Assembly: GCA_964609385.1 (NCBI GenBank)
Contig: CAZSSM010000018.1
Coordinates: 1-64,000, forward strand
Direction: 5' to 3'
Length of the DNA stretch: 64,000 nt
Source of the DNA: CAZSSM01 sp964609385
Lineage (GTDB): Bacteria; Planctomycetota; Planctomycetia; Isosphaerales; Isosphaeraceae
Shown: positions 9,349-20,105 of the stretch, piece after piece
Layout of the letters: each line of letters begins with the position of its first letter
How positions within the stretch are numbered: the first letter of the stretch is position 1
The notes under the pieces: model-generated
The model's input: the letters and a program-made list of their open reading frames with translations, nothing else
Told to the model about the DNA's origin: nothing
The model's database searches: none
Program-made: the position numbers and the translations under genes

Positions 9349-10029
9349 ATGGATTGGATCGTCGACGTGGCCGGCTTGGTCATCCTGCTTGGGATCACTT
9401 ATGCCTTGATGGGTGAGGGGATCCTGGGTGCTGTTCTGATGTTCTTCAACGTGATCTTTTCCGGCCTGATCGCGCTCAACTTCTATGAGCCGCTGGCGGA
9501 CCTGATGGCTTCCAACGTCCCATCGGGCTTCGGCGCGTTCTCCGACACGATCTGCTTGATGGGCCTCTTCCTGGTCGCATTGATCCTCTTCCGGTTAACG
9601 ACCGACACGCTCGCCCCACAGATGATCCGCGTGCCCACCGCGCTCTATCATCTCGGCCGGATCGCCTTCGGTGGGCTGACCGGCTTGGCCGTCATCGGCT
9701 TCGTGTTCTTAGGCTTCCACGCCGCGCCGGTCGACAAGCAACTCTTCTCGTCGGTCGACTACAAAACCAAGCCAATCTTCGAGATGGGGCTCGACTATGC
9801 CTGGCTGAGCTTTATGCAGTACGCCAGCGGTTACGTGTTCACCAACGATCTCGAGTTTCCGATCGATCCTTATCAGGAGTTCGGCAACGCACGGGTCTTC
9901 GATCCGGAAGGTGATTGGCTCGTCCGTGCCTACGAAGCGCGTCCCTTTGGCGACGACACCAAGCTCCATGTCACCGAACAACCCGCTGCGTCTGAGGGGC
10001 AGGGGGATGGCGAGGCCTCATCCGAGTGA
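9349..10029 (+). CDS. CvpA-like integral membrane protein
   Basis: From the ATG at 9349 (GGGAGA at 9335-9340) the product has 226 residues. Four hydrophobic helices lie at about 3-20, 25-45, 62-82 and 98-118, followed by a soluble acidic tail. MDWIVDVAGLVILLGITYAL and the small N-terminal helical bundle resemble the CvpA/colicin V production family, whose members affect envelope integrity or purine-linked export in other bacteria. It is 77 bases after the PilB-like gene, so pilT, the PilB-like gene and this one probably form one operon. A structural role in the pilus base is possible but has no direct support. Confidence 0.65.
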   Translation: MDWIVDVAGLVILLGITYALMGEGILGAVLMFFNVIFSGLIALNFYEPLADLMASNVPSGFGAFSDTICLMGLFLVALILFRLTTDTLAPQMIRVPTALYHLGRIAFGGLTGLAVIGFVFLGFHAAPVDKQLFSSVDYKTKPIFEMGLDYAWLSFMQYASGYVFTNDLEFPIDPYQEFGNARVFDPEGDWLVRAYEARPFGDDTKLHVTEQPAASEGQGDGEASSE

Positions 10030-10060
10030 GTTTGTCGGGTAACCGTTCCAAAGGCCCCGT

Positions 10061-10456
10061 TCACTGGCTGGGGGGGCGTGTCGGTTCGTGCTCCTCACCG
10101 GAGCGGGCCTGCCGAATCGCCTCCTCAAGCCTCTTCCGCGCCGACTCGGTCAGTCTCGGCTCGAGATCTGAGCGATCCAAGACCTCGGTTAGTGGGGTGT
10201 CGGAGGGCTCGACGTGGAGCATCGCCTCGCGAATGATCTGAACCTGGCGATCGAAGCGTCGGCAGGCGATGCAATAGACGACGTGCGACCGAACGGCGGC
10301 CTGCTCGGACCAGTCGAGGTTGCGATCAAGCCGCTCGGAGCTGAGCCGACCGATCTCGCGACAGGGCAGGTTGAGCATCCGCCAGAAGTGGGCCAAACGT
10401 CGGAACACGATCGCTCGCTTTCGGATCGTCGAAGGGCGGTATCGGTCGGGCGTCAC
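10061..10456 (-). CDS. Putative zinc-type (ZAS) anti-sigma factor, soluble
   Basis: The 131-residue product has the sequence HVVYCIAC, an H-x3-C-x2-C arrangement typical of ZAS anti-sigma domains, around residue 60. An N-terminal Cys (LPCREI) would complete the zinc site. It begins with a GTG 3 bases after the stop of the ECF sigma gene, the usual order for a sigma factor and its inhibitor. No membrane segment is present, so it is probably cytoplasmic and might sense redox or zinc state. The C-terminal half is charged and has no recognised domain. An internal ATG at 10378 would still keep the zinc motif. Confidence 0.7.
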   Translation of the reverse strand: MTPDRYRPSTIRKRAIVFRRLAHFWRMLNLPCREIGRLSSERLDRNLDWSEQAAVRSHVVYCIACRRFDRQVQIIREAMLHVEPSDTPLTEVLDRSDLEPRLTESARKRLEEAIRQARSGEEHEPTRPPSQ

Positions 10457-10459
10457 ATC

Positions 10460-11071
10460 TCAGTCCGACTCGAGGTGATCGTCGCTTGAGAAGATCGACT
10501 CGCCGAACCATTTGCGTTCCAGGCAGGTTCGAAGCTGGAGCCGCGCCCGATACAGCCGCATCCAGAGGGTATTGGGGGTGATCCCGTGCTCTTGGCAGAT
10601 CGTCGGGGTATCCAGGCCGTCGCGTTCCCGTTTGAGAAAGACTTGGGACAGCGACGGGCTGAGCGTGGCCAGACAGGAATCGAGGACTTCCCGGAACTCC
10701 CAGGCATCCAGACGCGCTGTCGGGTCGCCACGCCATGGCTTGGGCGTGGTACGCCAGAAGCCCGGGCCGGTGAACTCCGATTCGAAGCAGGGCTGGATGA
10801 CGCTACCATCAAGCGGGATTAAGGCTGGACTTCGGTGACGCTTGCGGTATTCGTCGAGGATCTTTCGCTTCAGGACGGAGGTCAACCAGGTCCGAACCGT
10901 CGAGGTGCCCCGGAACCCTGAGCGGCCCCGAAGGGCATGCAGGAAGGTCTCCTGGACCAATTCCTCGGCCCGATCCGAGTCGTTGAGTCGACGCATAGCG
11001 AACCGGTACAAGTAATCTCCATGCTGGTCGACCCAAGACTCCGGATCCAACCGCTGGTCGGGCATGACCAC
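10460..11071 (-). CDS. ECF-family RNA polymerase sigma factor
   Basis: At 203 residues it has both ECF domains. Region 2 is seen in YRFAMRRLNDSDRAEELVQE followed by TFLHALRG, with a promoter-melting helix around TVRTWLTSVLKRKILDEYRK. Region 4 has a helix-turn-helix in LSQVFLKRERDGLDTPTICQ followed by NTLWMRLYRARLQLR. The GTG at 11071 has a well-placed GAGGTGAG upstream; an ATG two codons later is an alternative. It is followed by the zinc-type anti-sigma gene. The region between sigma2 and sigma4 is longer than usual and holds a Trp/Pro-rich linker. Confidence 0.9.
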   Translation of the reverse strand: MVMPDQRLDPESWVDQHGDYLYRFAMRRLNDSDRAEELVQETFLHALRGRSGFRGTSTVRTWLTSVLKRKILDEYRKRHRSPALIPLDGSVIQPCFESEFTGPGFWRTTPKPWRGDPTARLDAWEFREVLDSCLATLSPSLSQVFLKRERDGLDTPTICQEHGITPNTLWMRLYRARLQLRTCLERKWFGESIFSSDDHLESD

Positions 11072-11360
11072 GCGCTCACCTCACCACGGACTCTGACAAT
11101 ATCTCGATCACGCCGCCGTCGCGACACCACGACGCGTCTCGAATACCGCCGCGCTCAGTTACTTGGTCGTCTCCGCACGACGAACCTCACATCCCAAGTC
11201 GCGTGCACCACGACACGAGCCCAGCAGGATGTCCGGTCCGAGCAGACATCGTGCTTGATCGACCCGTCTCTCGAGCAGCCTAGCGGCGAGGCGACCGATC
11301 GCCTCCAACTCGGAGATGGTAAAGCAGTTCGTTAGGCCGTCGTCGCACGAGAATCGACGC

Positions 11361-11927
11361 TTAACGGCCAAAATTCGAGGTGATTGGGCTGTTCGCCTCG
11401 GTGATCGGTTGCCGGTTAAGCAGTTCGAATCGGTTCGTGCCTCCATGCCCCCCGGAGCGCGTCGGATGCAGGCGATAGGTGGCGATTTGTCGCGACTTCG
11501 TCTCCACAACCACCAGGGCAGCCCAGCCTTCATTCAGCGGGGCGGTGGTCATGAGGAATTGCGGGGAGCTTCCCGGCTCCAAGTCGAAGTCGGTGACCAG
11601 GTCGCGCTGCGCGGTCTCGGCGAGCAGGCTTCGACGCGCTCCCACAGTCCGAAGATCGATCGGCATCGCCCGCAAGGTGCCCGTCGCGTAATCAAGCAGG
11701 TATAGCGCTCGTCGCTCACTGACCTGTCCGGTCAGCGAGTTGCGTTGCGTCGCGATCGTCCCAATGGTCATGATCGATTCACCGGCGCGATCGATCCCGG
11801 AGGCGAGCAACGGATCCGAAGCTTCGACTCCTCCGAGACGCGATCCGACTGCGAGGCCGATGAGCAGCCCCAGGCCCAAGAGAAGGCCCGAACCGAAGCG
11901 CGGGGTATGTTGGATTCGTCCAGGCAT
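11361..11927 (-). CDS. Exported or membrane-anchored hypothetical protein
   Basis: The ATG at 11927 follows a GGAG site and gives 188 residues. An earlier start at 11990 in the same frame has no supporting site. One hydrophobic helix at about residues 10-29 (GSGLLLGLGLLIGLAVGSRL) is a signal anchor. The rest looks like a small beta-rich domain, with RRALYLLDYATGTLRAMPID and GWAALVVVETKSRQIATYRL, reminiscent of dashboard-like 'value display' beta strands, but I do not recognise a family. It lies divergent from the gluzincin-like gene at 12143. Confidence 0.6.
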   Translation of the reverse strand: MPGRIQHTPRFGSGLLLGLGLLIGLAVGSRLGGVEASDPLLASGIDRAGESIMTIGTIATQRNSLTGQVSERRALYLLDYATGTLRAMPIDLRTVGARRSLLAETAQRDLVTDFDLEPGSSPQFLMTTAPLNEGWAALVVVETKSRQIATYRLHPTRSGGHGGTNRFELLNRQPITEANSPITSNFGR

Positions 11928-12142
11928 GGGGGATCGCTCCGATTCGGGGACTCGGAAGACGTTCGTCGCTCGGGCCGACACGCTGTTCACGCCACGTCCT
12001 TGTCGACGCCGGGTCGACCCCGGAGCGGTATCCTGGACTCAAGATCCCGGTTCGTCCAGCACAACTCGACGGCCCTGACGGGACCGAGCCGCCGCGTTCG
12101 GTTCCCGTGAGCCCGGGTCATTCGGAGGGGGACCTCTAAGCC

Positions 12143-13738
12143 ATGATCGAATCCACGACGAAGCGGTGGAGCCGTCGACTGACCCTCGGCCTGATTCTGG
12201 GCTTGATCGGCCTGGCTTTCACGGCAGCAATGGGAGCCGCGACCACGCCCGACGAGCGTCGCGCGTTCCGGACGCGGTATTTGCGGATTCTTCGGAGTGA
12301 GGACCTTCGGCTGGACGCGTTGATCGCCGCGACTGGTGCGAAGGCGGTCGACGATCCCGAATCGCTCCTGCTTGCCGATCGGATCGCCGATTGGCGGAAC
12401 GATCGCGACCGCGACGCTCCCGAGCGGATCATCCCTTTGCCCGAACAGGCTCCCGTCGACGATCCGGTCCCGGGTGACGATTCGATCGCCGAACAGATCC
12501 GCGCGATTCGCCATCAAAGCGCAGTTGAGCTATTCGCACTGGCCGAGGAGGCGAGAACGGCCGAGTCGTATGCAGCGGCCTCTTTGGCCTATCGCGCCGC
12601 CGCGGAACGCGATCCGTCCCTGGAAGGACTTTGGCCTCGGCTTGGTTATGTGCAGAGCAAGGAGGGCCGTTGGGTCACTCCGTTCGTGGCCGAGAAACTC
12701 CCGGACTCCTTCCGACATCCCGACTACGGCTGGATTCCCGACACCTGGCGCGAGCCGCTTGAGCAAGGCCAACTCCCCGCACCGGGCGGAACGCGCGAGC
12801 GAGTCCGTTGGATCTCGGTCGAGCAGGCTAACGAAGCGCGTCGCGACTTCGATCCGCCTTGGCTGATTCGGACCGAACATTTCGTGCTCCGAACCAATGT
12901 GCCGCTCGACGAGGCGGTCGGTCTGACGACGACGCTTGAGGGAGTTTTTGACGTCTTCGCGACTTTGCTCGGCGACGTCCTCGACGACGCTCATCCCTTG
13001 GCCGTCGAGGTCGATCGTCGACGTGTGGGTTCAGCCTCTTCGGATCGACACTCGATCTATTTCTTTGAGAACCGGGACCAGTTCCTCCAATTCCTCGACC
13101 GGACGCTTCGGATCCGACTCGACGAGGCGATCGGGTTCTACAACCCGCCACGGGGACGATCGAGCCGAGGCACCAGCTTCTTTTTCCACGACCCGGATAG
13201 CCAGATCCCCGAGGAGCAGACCCTTTATCACGAGGTCTCGCACCAGTTGCTCTTCGAGAATGCCGGTCGTGCCCGTTACACCCGCAACCGAGGCCACTAT
13301 TGGGTCTTCGAGTCGATCGCCACCTATTTCGAGACCCTCCGCTTCCAGCCCGACGGCGCGGTCCAGATCGGGGCGTTCGTCGGTCCCCGGCTCGAAGCAG
13401 CCCGGAAGACGATCATCGAGAGCCAGCGTTACGTTCCGCTGGCCGACCTCGTCCGCATGAATGAAAAGGCCTTCAACGATCGCGATGATATTTACCTCCA
13501 CTATGCAGAGGCGATGGCTCTGGCCGTCTTCCTGATCCACTACGACGATGGCCGATACCGCGAAGGGTTTTTGGAATACCTGCGCGATGCCTACCTCGGT
13601 CGGCTCCGCAACACCCGACCCAACCTCGATCTGGAACGCCGATTAGGAATCGACCTCAAGACACTCGACACCCAGTTCCTCCGATTCCTGGAACGAACCG
13701 AGGTCGAGCCCGAACCTGTGACCCGGATCGGCTTCTGA
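12143..13738 (+). CDS. Exported DUF1570-like putative gluzincin metallopeptidase
   Basis: The 531-residue protein starts with a signal peptide (RRLTLGLILGLIGLAFTAAM). A linker follows, with a TPR-like stretch at 125-165 (ELFALAEEARTAESYAAASL). From about 245 on it resembles peptidase MA/DUF1570 proteins. LYHEVSHQLLFE contains HExxH near residue 363, and WVFESIATYFETL, about 28 residues later, supplies the expected third zinc ligand Glu. Both elements appear intact, so activity is plausible. A strong GGAGGGGGA lies 10 bases before the ATG. The substrate is unknown. It would act in the periplasm or outside the cell. Confidence 0.75.
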   Translation: MIESTTKRWSRRLTLGLILGLIGLAFTAAMGAATTPDERRAFRTRYLRILRSEDLRLDALIAATGAKAVDDPESLLLADRIADWRNDRDRDAPERIIPLPEQAPVDDPVPGDDSIAEQIRAIRHQSAVELFALAEEARTAESYAAASLAYRAAAERDPSLEGLWPRLGYVQSKEGRWVTPFVAEKLPDSFRHPDYGWIPDTWREPLEQGQLPAPGGTRERVRWISVEQANEARRDFDPPWLIRTEHFVLRTNVPLDEAVGLTTTLEGVFDVFATLLGDVLDDAHPLAVEVDRRRVGSASSDRHSIYFFENRDQFLQFLDRTLRIRLDEAIGFYNPPRGRSSRGTSFFFHDPDSQIPEEQTLYHEVSHQLLFENAGRARYTRNRGHYWVFESIATYFETLRFQPDGAVQIGAFVGPRLEAARKTIIESQRYVPLADLVRMNEKAFNDRDDIYLHYAEAMALAVFLIHYDDGRYREGFLEYLRDAYLGRLRNTRPNLDLERRLGIDLKTLDTQFLRFLERTEVEPEPVTRIGF

Positions 13739-13808
13739 ACGGACTGCGATCCGTTCGGTCGAACATTGACTTCTTGAGCCCCAACTCGCCCTGAGGACGC
13801 CAACTCTG

Positions 13809-14408
13809 ATGGCTATCGAGATCGAGTGCAAGTACCGGATCCCCGACCTCGATGGCTTCATCGGCCGCCTCGAAGAACGAGGGATCTCGTTGGGACCTCC
13901 GATCGAGCAAATCGATCTCTACCTGGCCCATCCGTCGCGCGATTTCCGTCAGTCTGGCGAGGCGCTCCGGATCCGCCGCGACGGAGACGACCAATGCATC
14001 ACCTACAAAGGGCCCAAACGAGCTGGGCCGACCAAGACACGAGAGGAACGCGAGGTTCCTTTCGCCTCGGGTCCGGAGGCCTTTAACGACCTGCTGGTCC
14101 TTTTCCAGGCCCTCGGGTTCCAACCTGTTGCTGAGGTCCGCAAGCATCGTCGAAGTGCCTGTGTCTCGCACGCGCCGACTCATTCGACCGAGCGGGATTC
14201 TTCGACGAAGATCTCTGAAGCGACTATCACACAAGACCAGGTCGCGATGCTCGGCGACTTCGCCGAGATCGAGGTGGTCGCCCGCGACGAAGCCGATGTT
14301 CCTCACGCCCAACGGGTTGTCCTCGAACTGGCCGAGAGCTTCGGACTCGACCAACTCGAAACTCGATCGTATCTCCGGATGGTCTTGGAAAACAGCCAAG
14401 AGACTTGA
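13809..14408 (+). CDS. CYTH-domain protein, class IV adenylate cyclase (CyaB)/thiamine-triphosphatase type
   Basis: The N-terminal EIECKY is the ExExK signature of the CYTH triphosphate tunnel fold. Further tunnel residues are seen in EALRIRRDG, CITYKGPK, EEREVPF, EVRKHR and FAEIEVV. The 199 residues fit class IV adenylyl cyclases and bacterial CYTH phosphatases. Such proteins act on triphosphate substrates (ATP to cAMP, thiamine triphosphate, or tripolyphosphate), and sequence alone does not tell which. It lies 70 bases after the gluzincin-like gene, with a GAGGA site before the ATG. An insertion around residues 120-140 (Ser/Thr/His-rich) interrupts the usual spacing. Confidence 0.85.
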   Translation: MAIEIECKYRIPDLDGFIGRLEERGISLGPPIEQIDLYLAHPSRDFRQSGEALRIRRDGDDQCITYKGPKRAGPTKTREEREVPFASGPEAFNDLLVLFQALGFQPVAEVRKHRRSACVSHAPTHSTERDSSTKISEATITQDQVAMLGDFAEIEVVARDEADVPHAQRVVLELAESFGLDQLETRSYLRMVLENSQET

Positions 14409-14430
14409 GTGCGCTCTCATGCGTACTGAG

Positions 14431-16158
14431 TCACAGAGAAGAGGCGGTTGGGATCGGGGAGGATGTTGGTTCCGAGAGGCTCCTCGGCTTGCACGGACCA
14501 TTCATCAACCACCCCAACCACGTGTGGCGAACGAGCAATTGGTACGTGATCAAAGAAATTAAAGTGATCACGATACAGATCGCCAGGAATTTGACCGTCG
14601 CGGGCAACGGCCACTCCCGAACAACCGCTTGGGCCCAAATGATCAGGGGCAAGTGGATCAGATAGAGCCAATAAGCCGAATCGGAGAGATAGCGGATCAC
14701 TTTGCTCTCGCTTTTGATCGTGCTCCGGAACAGGCCGATCATCCCGAAGCACATCGTCCAGGCGAACATTACCTGGACGATCGCGGTGATGGGACGTTCT
14801 TGGAGCTTCACCATCGCGATCGGGTAGAGCACGAACAACGCGAACGGGAGCAAGAGCCACCAGAGTCGCCCCAATCGCCCCACATCATCCTTGCCCTCGT
14901 AGTAAAGCGCCCCAAATCCGAAGAAAATGCTATAATAAACCAATGTATGGGGCGAGGGGAGGATTCCTCCCGAATAATCCGGACCGAACTGCGGGAAAGA
15001 GATCCCCATGAACCACTGAGGAATGAGGGTCAGAGGGATCACCCAGATATAGCATGTTGGTGTTTGGATCAACCAAGTCGGGACGGCCGGCAGTCCAAGC
15101 CGCTCGATCGCCGAGACGACCAAGACAAAGCCAGGGACCAGCCAGCAGAGAAACCAAAGGAACCACAGGTGGTTGAAGATCGGGGTTCCGAACAGGTAGA
15201 ACGCGTCCTCGCCTTCGCCTAGGACGAACGGTTTGGAGTAGAGAACGCTCTGATACGTGGGAAGGATCCGCCCGAAGAACGTCGATTGTTCAGGGCGTTC
15301 TTCGTCATTGTCGAGTTGCTCGGTGCCGAGGAGTTCTTGCACCCGCACACGGGCTTGTTCCAACTCGTCCCGATTAGGGATGGAGATCTGGAGAAATCCG
15401 GCGATCGCTGAGGTGAGGCCATAGTCGGCCTTCGTGGCGGAGTAGGGGGTGTTCCCGTCGTCATCGACGACCTCAGGATCGGCCCCCTCCGCGATCAGCA
15501 CCTCGACGATTTCAGCGCGACCGAGAAAGGCGGCCGCTTGCAAAGGTGTGCCTCCGTCACGGCTGCGACCGTTTACGTCAGCGCCCCCCTCGATCAACAG
15601 CTTGGCCACCTCGAGATCGCCGACCAGCGCAGCCCAACTCAACGGGGTTACCCCGATCTCCGGATCGATCTGATTCACATCTGGGTCGTCGTCGAGCGTT
15701 TCGTGGACCGCATTGAGGTCACCTTCGCGGATCGCTTCGAAGATCGTTCCCGAGGATCGACTCAACTCGTCGGAGGATGAAGGACGACTCGCCCACCCCG
15801 AGATCCAATTCATGGCCGGAACGATCGTCAACGCGCCGAGTAGAAGGGGAATCGCGATGCGTTTGAAGCGATTGGTCAAGAGCGACCGGGTCCCCCGTTT
15901 GCGCCAAAGCATGGCGGTGAAGAAGCCGCTTACCAAGAAGAACAACGGCATCCGAAACCCGTGGATCGCAAAATAGATCAGGCTGTAGATCCCGTTTTGT
16001 CGGGTGTCTTGCACGATCCAGGGAAACTCGGGCATGAACGACATGGCCGCGTGGAGCACAATCCCGAGCAGCATCGCGAAGGCGCGGAGCGCGTCCAGGT
16101 CGTGTCGACGGGCGATTGTGGAAGGGCCTGCATCAGGTGAGTCGGGTGTCGAGGCCAT
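14431..16158 (-). CDS. Acyltransferase-3 family membrane protein with internal ankyrin repeats
   Basis: This 575-residue protein begins like an acyltransferase-3/OpgC enzyme: RRHDLDALRAFAMLLGIVLH has the conserved Arg/His set, followed by FRMPLFFLVSGFF. After three membrane helices (about 23-42, 57-83, 98-119) comes a soluble block at residues 137-260 with three ankyrin repeats (DLNAVHETLDDDPDVNQID; GVTPLSWAALVGDLEVAKLL; GGTPLQAAAFLGRAEIVEVL). The remaining helices of the acyltransferase domain then resume (HLWFLWFLCWLVPGFVLVVS to the C-terminus). Family members transfer acyl or succinyl groups to extracytoplasmic glycans. With a cytoplasmic N-terminus the repeats would face the periplasm. 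The ankyrin block is in frame with normal codon use, so it is part of the protein. Confidence 0.85.
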   Translation of the reverse strand: MASTPDSPDAGPSTIARRHDLDALRAFAMLLGIVLHAAMSFMPEFPWIVQDTRQNGIYSLIYFAIHGFRMPLFFLVSGFFTAMLWRKRGTRSLLTNRFKRIAIPLLLGALTIVPAMNWISGWASRPSSSDELSRSSGTIFEAIREGDLNAVHETLDDDPDVNQIDPEIGVTPLSWAALVGDLEVAKLLIEGGADVNGRSRDGGTPLQAAAFLGRAEIVEVLIAEGADPEVVDDDGNTPYSATKADYGLTSAIAGFLQISIPNRDELEQARVRVQELLGTEQLDNDEERPEQSTFFGRILPTYQSVLYSKPFVLGEGEDAFYLFGTPIFNHLWFLWFLCWLVPGFVLVVSAIERLGLPAVPTWLIQTPTCYIWVIPLTLIPQWFMGISFPQFGPDYSGGILPSPHTLVYYSIFFGFGALYYEGKDDVGRLGRLWWLLLPFALFVLYPIAMVKLQERPITAIVQVMFAWTMCFGMIGLFRSTIKSESKVIRYLSDSAYWLYLIHLPLIIWAQAVVREWPLPATVKFLAICIVITLISLITYQLLVRHTWLGWLMNGPCKPRSLSEPTSSPIPTASSL

Positions 16159-16561
16159 CTCGTATTCCTTCCGCGGATCGGAACCGGAACCATTTGAGAT
16201 CGGATCCTAACCGATCAGCCCCGTTATTTGTTCAACCTTCCGTGCTTGAGCAGGCCGTGTGGGATCGATCACCTCCGACTCTGTTCGAATGGTCACACGT
16301 TCCGGCTGAGAGACGGCTGGTTCCCGAAAGCCTTCGGCGACGCGGTTCCCTGGTCCGGCTGGTGTTCGCATCGAAGTGGATCGGACTGACCTTGTCGGAC
16401 CAAGGGACGCGGAGTACGGTTCGGCGCGACGCTCACCCGGTCTGGATTCGCGAACGGAATCAAACCGACGCGCTGAACGGATCTCGGTGCTTCGGTCCGC
16501 AAAGATCGGGCTCTTTGACCTCGGAATCGGCCTCGAAGGACGACTGGCAAGGAGAACAGGG
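16159..16561. other. Intergenic region between divergent genes
   Basis: The 403 bases lie between the acyltransferase gene (minus) and a secreted-protein gene (plus). A 6-bp inverted repeat, GATCGG (16198-16203) and CCGATC (16211-16216), lies 40 bases upstream of the acyltransferase start and could be an operator. The GGAGA at 16551-16555 is the ribosome site of the plus-strand gene. Nothing else was recognised. Confidence 0.4.
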
Positions 16562-17170
16562 ATGGCGATTGGGTCATGGATGACCACGGCATACATCGTG
16601 ACGCTGGGGATCGCCTGGGGCGTCGGAGTCGGTCACGCCCAGTCGCCTGAGGGTTCGAAAGGGGATCCGGGGTCTCCTCGCAAGCCGTCGGATCGGGTCG
16701 AGGAATCCCGACGACCCCAGCCCTCCGAATCGGAGACGCCGGCCCCTCCCGAGACGCGTAAGCCGGAGGACCCGTCGAAGACGGTCAATCACGTCCGGTT
16801 CGAACTCCGTGTCCTGGGCACAAGCGAGCGTGAGACGACTATCCGGATCGAACCGGCCCATTCCGATTGTCAGATCTCTGGTCACTCACACATTCTGATT
16901 CCGTCGAACTACATCCGTGCTTTTTCGGGCATGATCCCGATACCCCACCCGAAGGGCGATCCGATCCCCATCGTCTCGCTCCGCCCCGATCGGGACTGCA
17001 CCTTCAAGATCACCGTCATGGAAGAGGGGCAAAAGCCCTACACCACACTCCGTGGGATCCTCTTGAAACAACCTTCGGCGGAGGATCCACGCCCGGAAAA
17101 GACGATCAAGTGGTATCTCAGCACGCCCTCGGTGGCGCGTCGAGTTCGGACGGGTGGGTCGAGCAACTAG
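16562..17170 (+). CDS. Secreted hypothetical protein
   Basis: The ATG at 16562 follows AAGGAGA and gives 202 residues; the frame is open further upstream but without a ribosome site. Residues 1-28 form a signal peptide ending GVGHAQ. A low-complexity Pro/Ser/Glu/Arg region (about 29-75) follows. The C-terminal 120 residues (VRFELRVLGTSERETTIRIE to the end) look like an all-beta domain with two Cys (DCQ, DCTF) that could form a disulfide. I do not recognise the family. The next gene downstream is the pyrophosphatase. Confidence 0.6.
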   Translation: MAIGSWMTTAYIVTLGIAWGVGVGHAQSPEGSKGDPGSPRKPSDRVEESRRPQPSESETPAPPETRKPEDPSKTVNHVRFELRVLGTSERETTIRIEPAHSDCQISGHSHILIPSNYIRAFSGMIPIPHPKGDPIPIVSLRPDRDCTFKITVMEEGQKPYTTLRGILLKQPSAEDPRPEKTIKWYLSTPSVARRVRTGGSSN

Positions 17171-17539
17171 ATGACTCGGGTCCGTCCTTGCCAGATCATT
17201 CCGACGATGTCCCATCGATTCCTTGACACCGTCGTTCCTTTCGAGATCGTTGCGGGCGATCAAGATGCCGGTGTCGCCCCGCTCTCGAGCGTGTAAGCTG
17301 GATCTATTGCAGGTGGTCGGGGTCATGCGGGTCGTTCGGATCGGCTATTCGATCCGCAAGCACCTGGAGCGTTCCTACGCGGTCGCCCCAACAAGATCAC
17401 TGTCTTGCCCGAACAGACGGCATGGCGAGGGCATCGTCACGGACCGGAGCGACTTCGGGAGACGATCTTCTCGCGCCAATGACGGCCCAGCATGACCTAT
17501 GGGCCGAACAATCCATCTTGCTCCTCGAGGATTCCCAAC
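17171..17539. other. Leader region before the pyrophosphatase gene
   Basis: The 369 bases between the secreted-protein gene and hppA hold no convincing gene. A short hairpin, CGGATCG (17337-17343) with CGATCCG (17350-17356) around a 6-base loop, is visible. No clean promoter was recognised. An in-frame ATG at 17492 would lengthen hppA by 16 residues. Confidence 0.35.
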
Positions 17540-19825
<2,286 letters not shown>

Positions 19826-19910
19826 GCGCCTCGGGGTCTCGACGCGGAGGCGAAGGCATCCGATGCGATGGGTGTTCGGTCATCGGAAATGAATCCGGTA
19901 CAAGGCCGTC

Positions 19911-19940
19911 TTGACCGCGTGATCGTGCCCTCGACACAAT
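19911..19940 (+). promoter_or_regulatory. Candidate promoter for icd
   Basis: TTGACC at 19911-19916 and CACAAT at 19935-19940 are separated by 18 bases, a fair match to a sigma-70-type promoter. It leaves a leader of about 160 bases before icd. That leader contains a 7-bp stem, GCGTCCG (20029-20035) with CGGACGC (20047-20053). Confidence 0.35.
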
Positions 19941-20105
19941 GAGGCCGCCGCCTCGACCTGGGGTCTCGAACCGACGAGTTCCCTTGCTCGGGGCCGGCGC
20001 TGGGTTCCGCGTTGGACCGGACCCGGCAGCGTCCGGAGCTGCGCTACGGACGCCGGCCCGCAACGGGCAGATCAGATCATCCGATGAAGGGATCGGTGCG
20101 CGATC

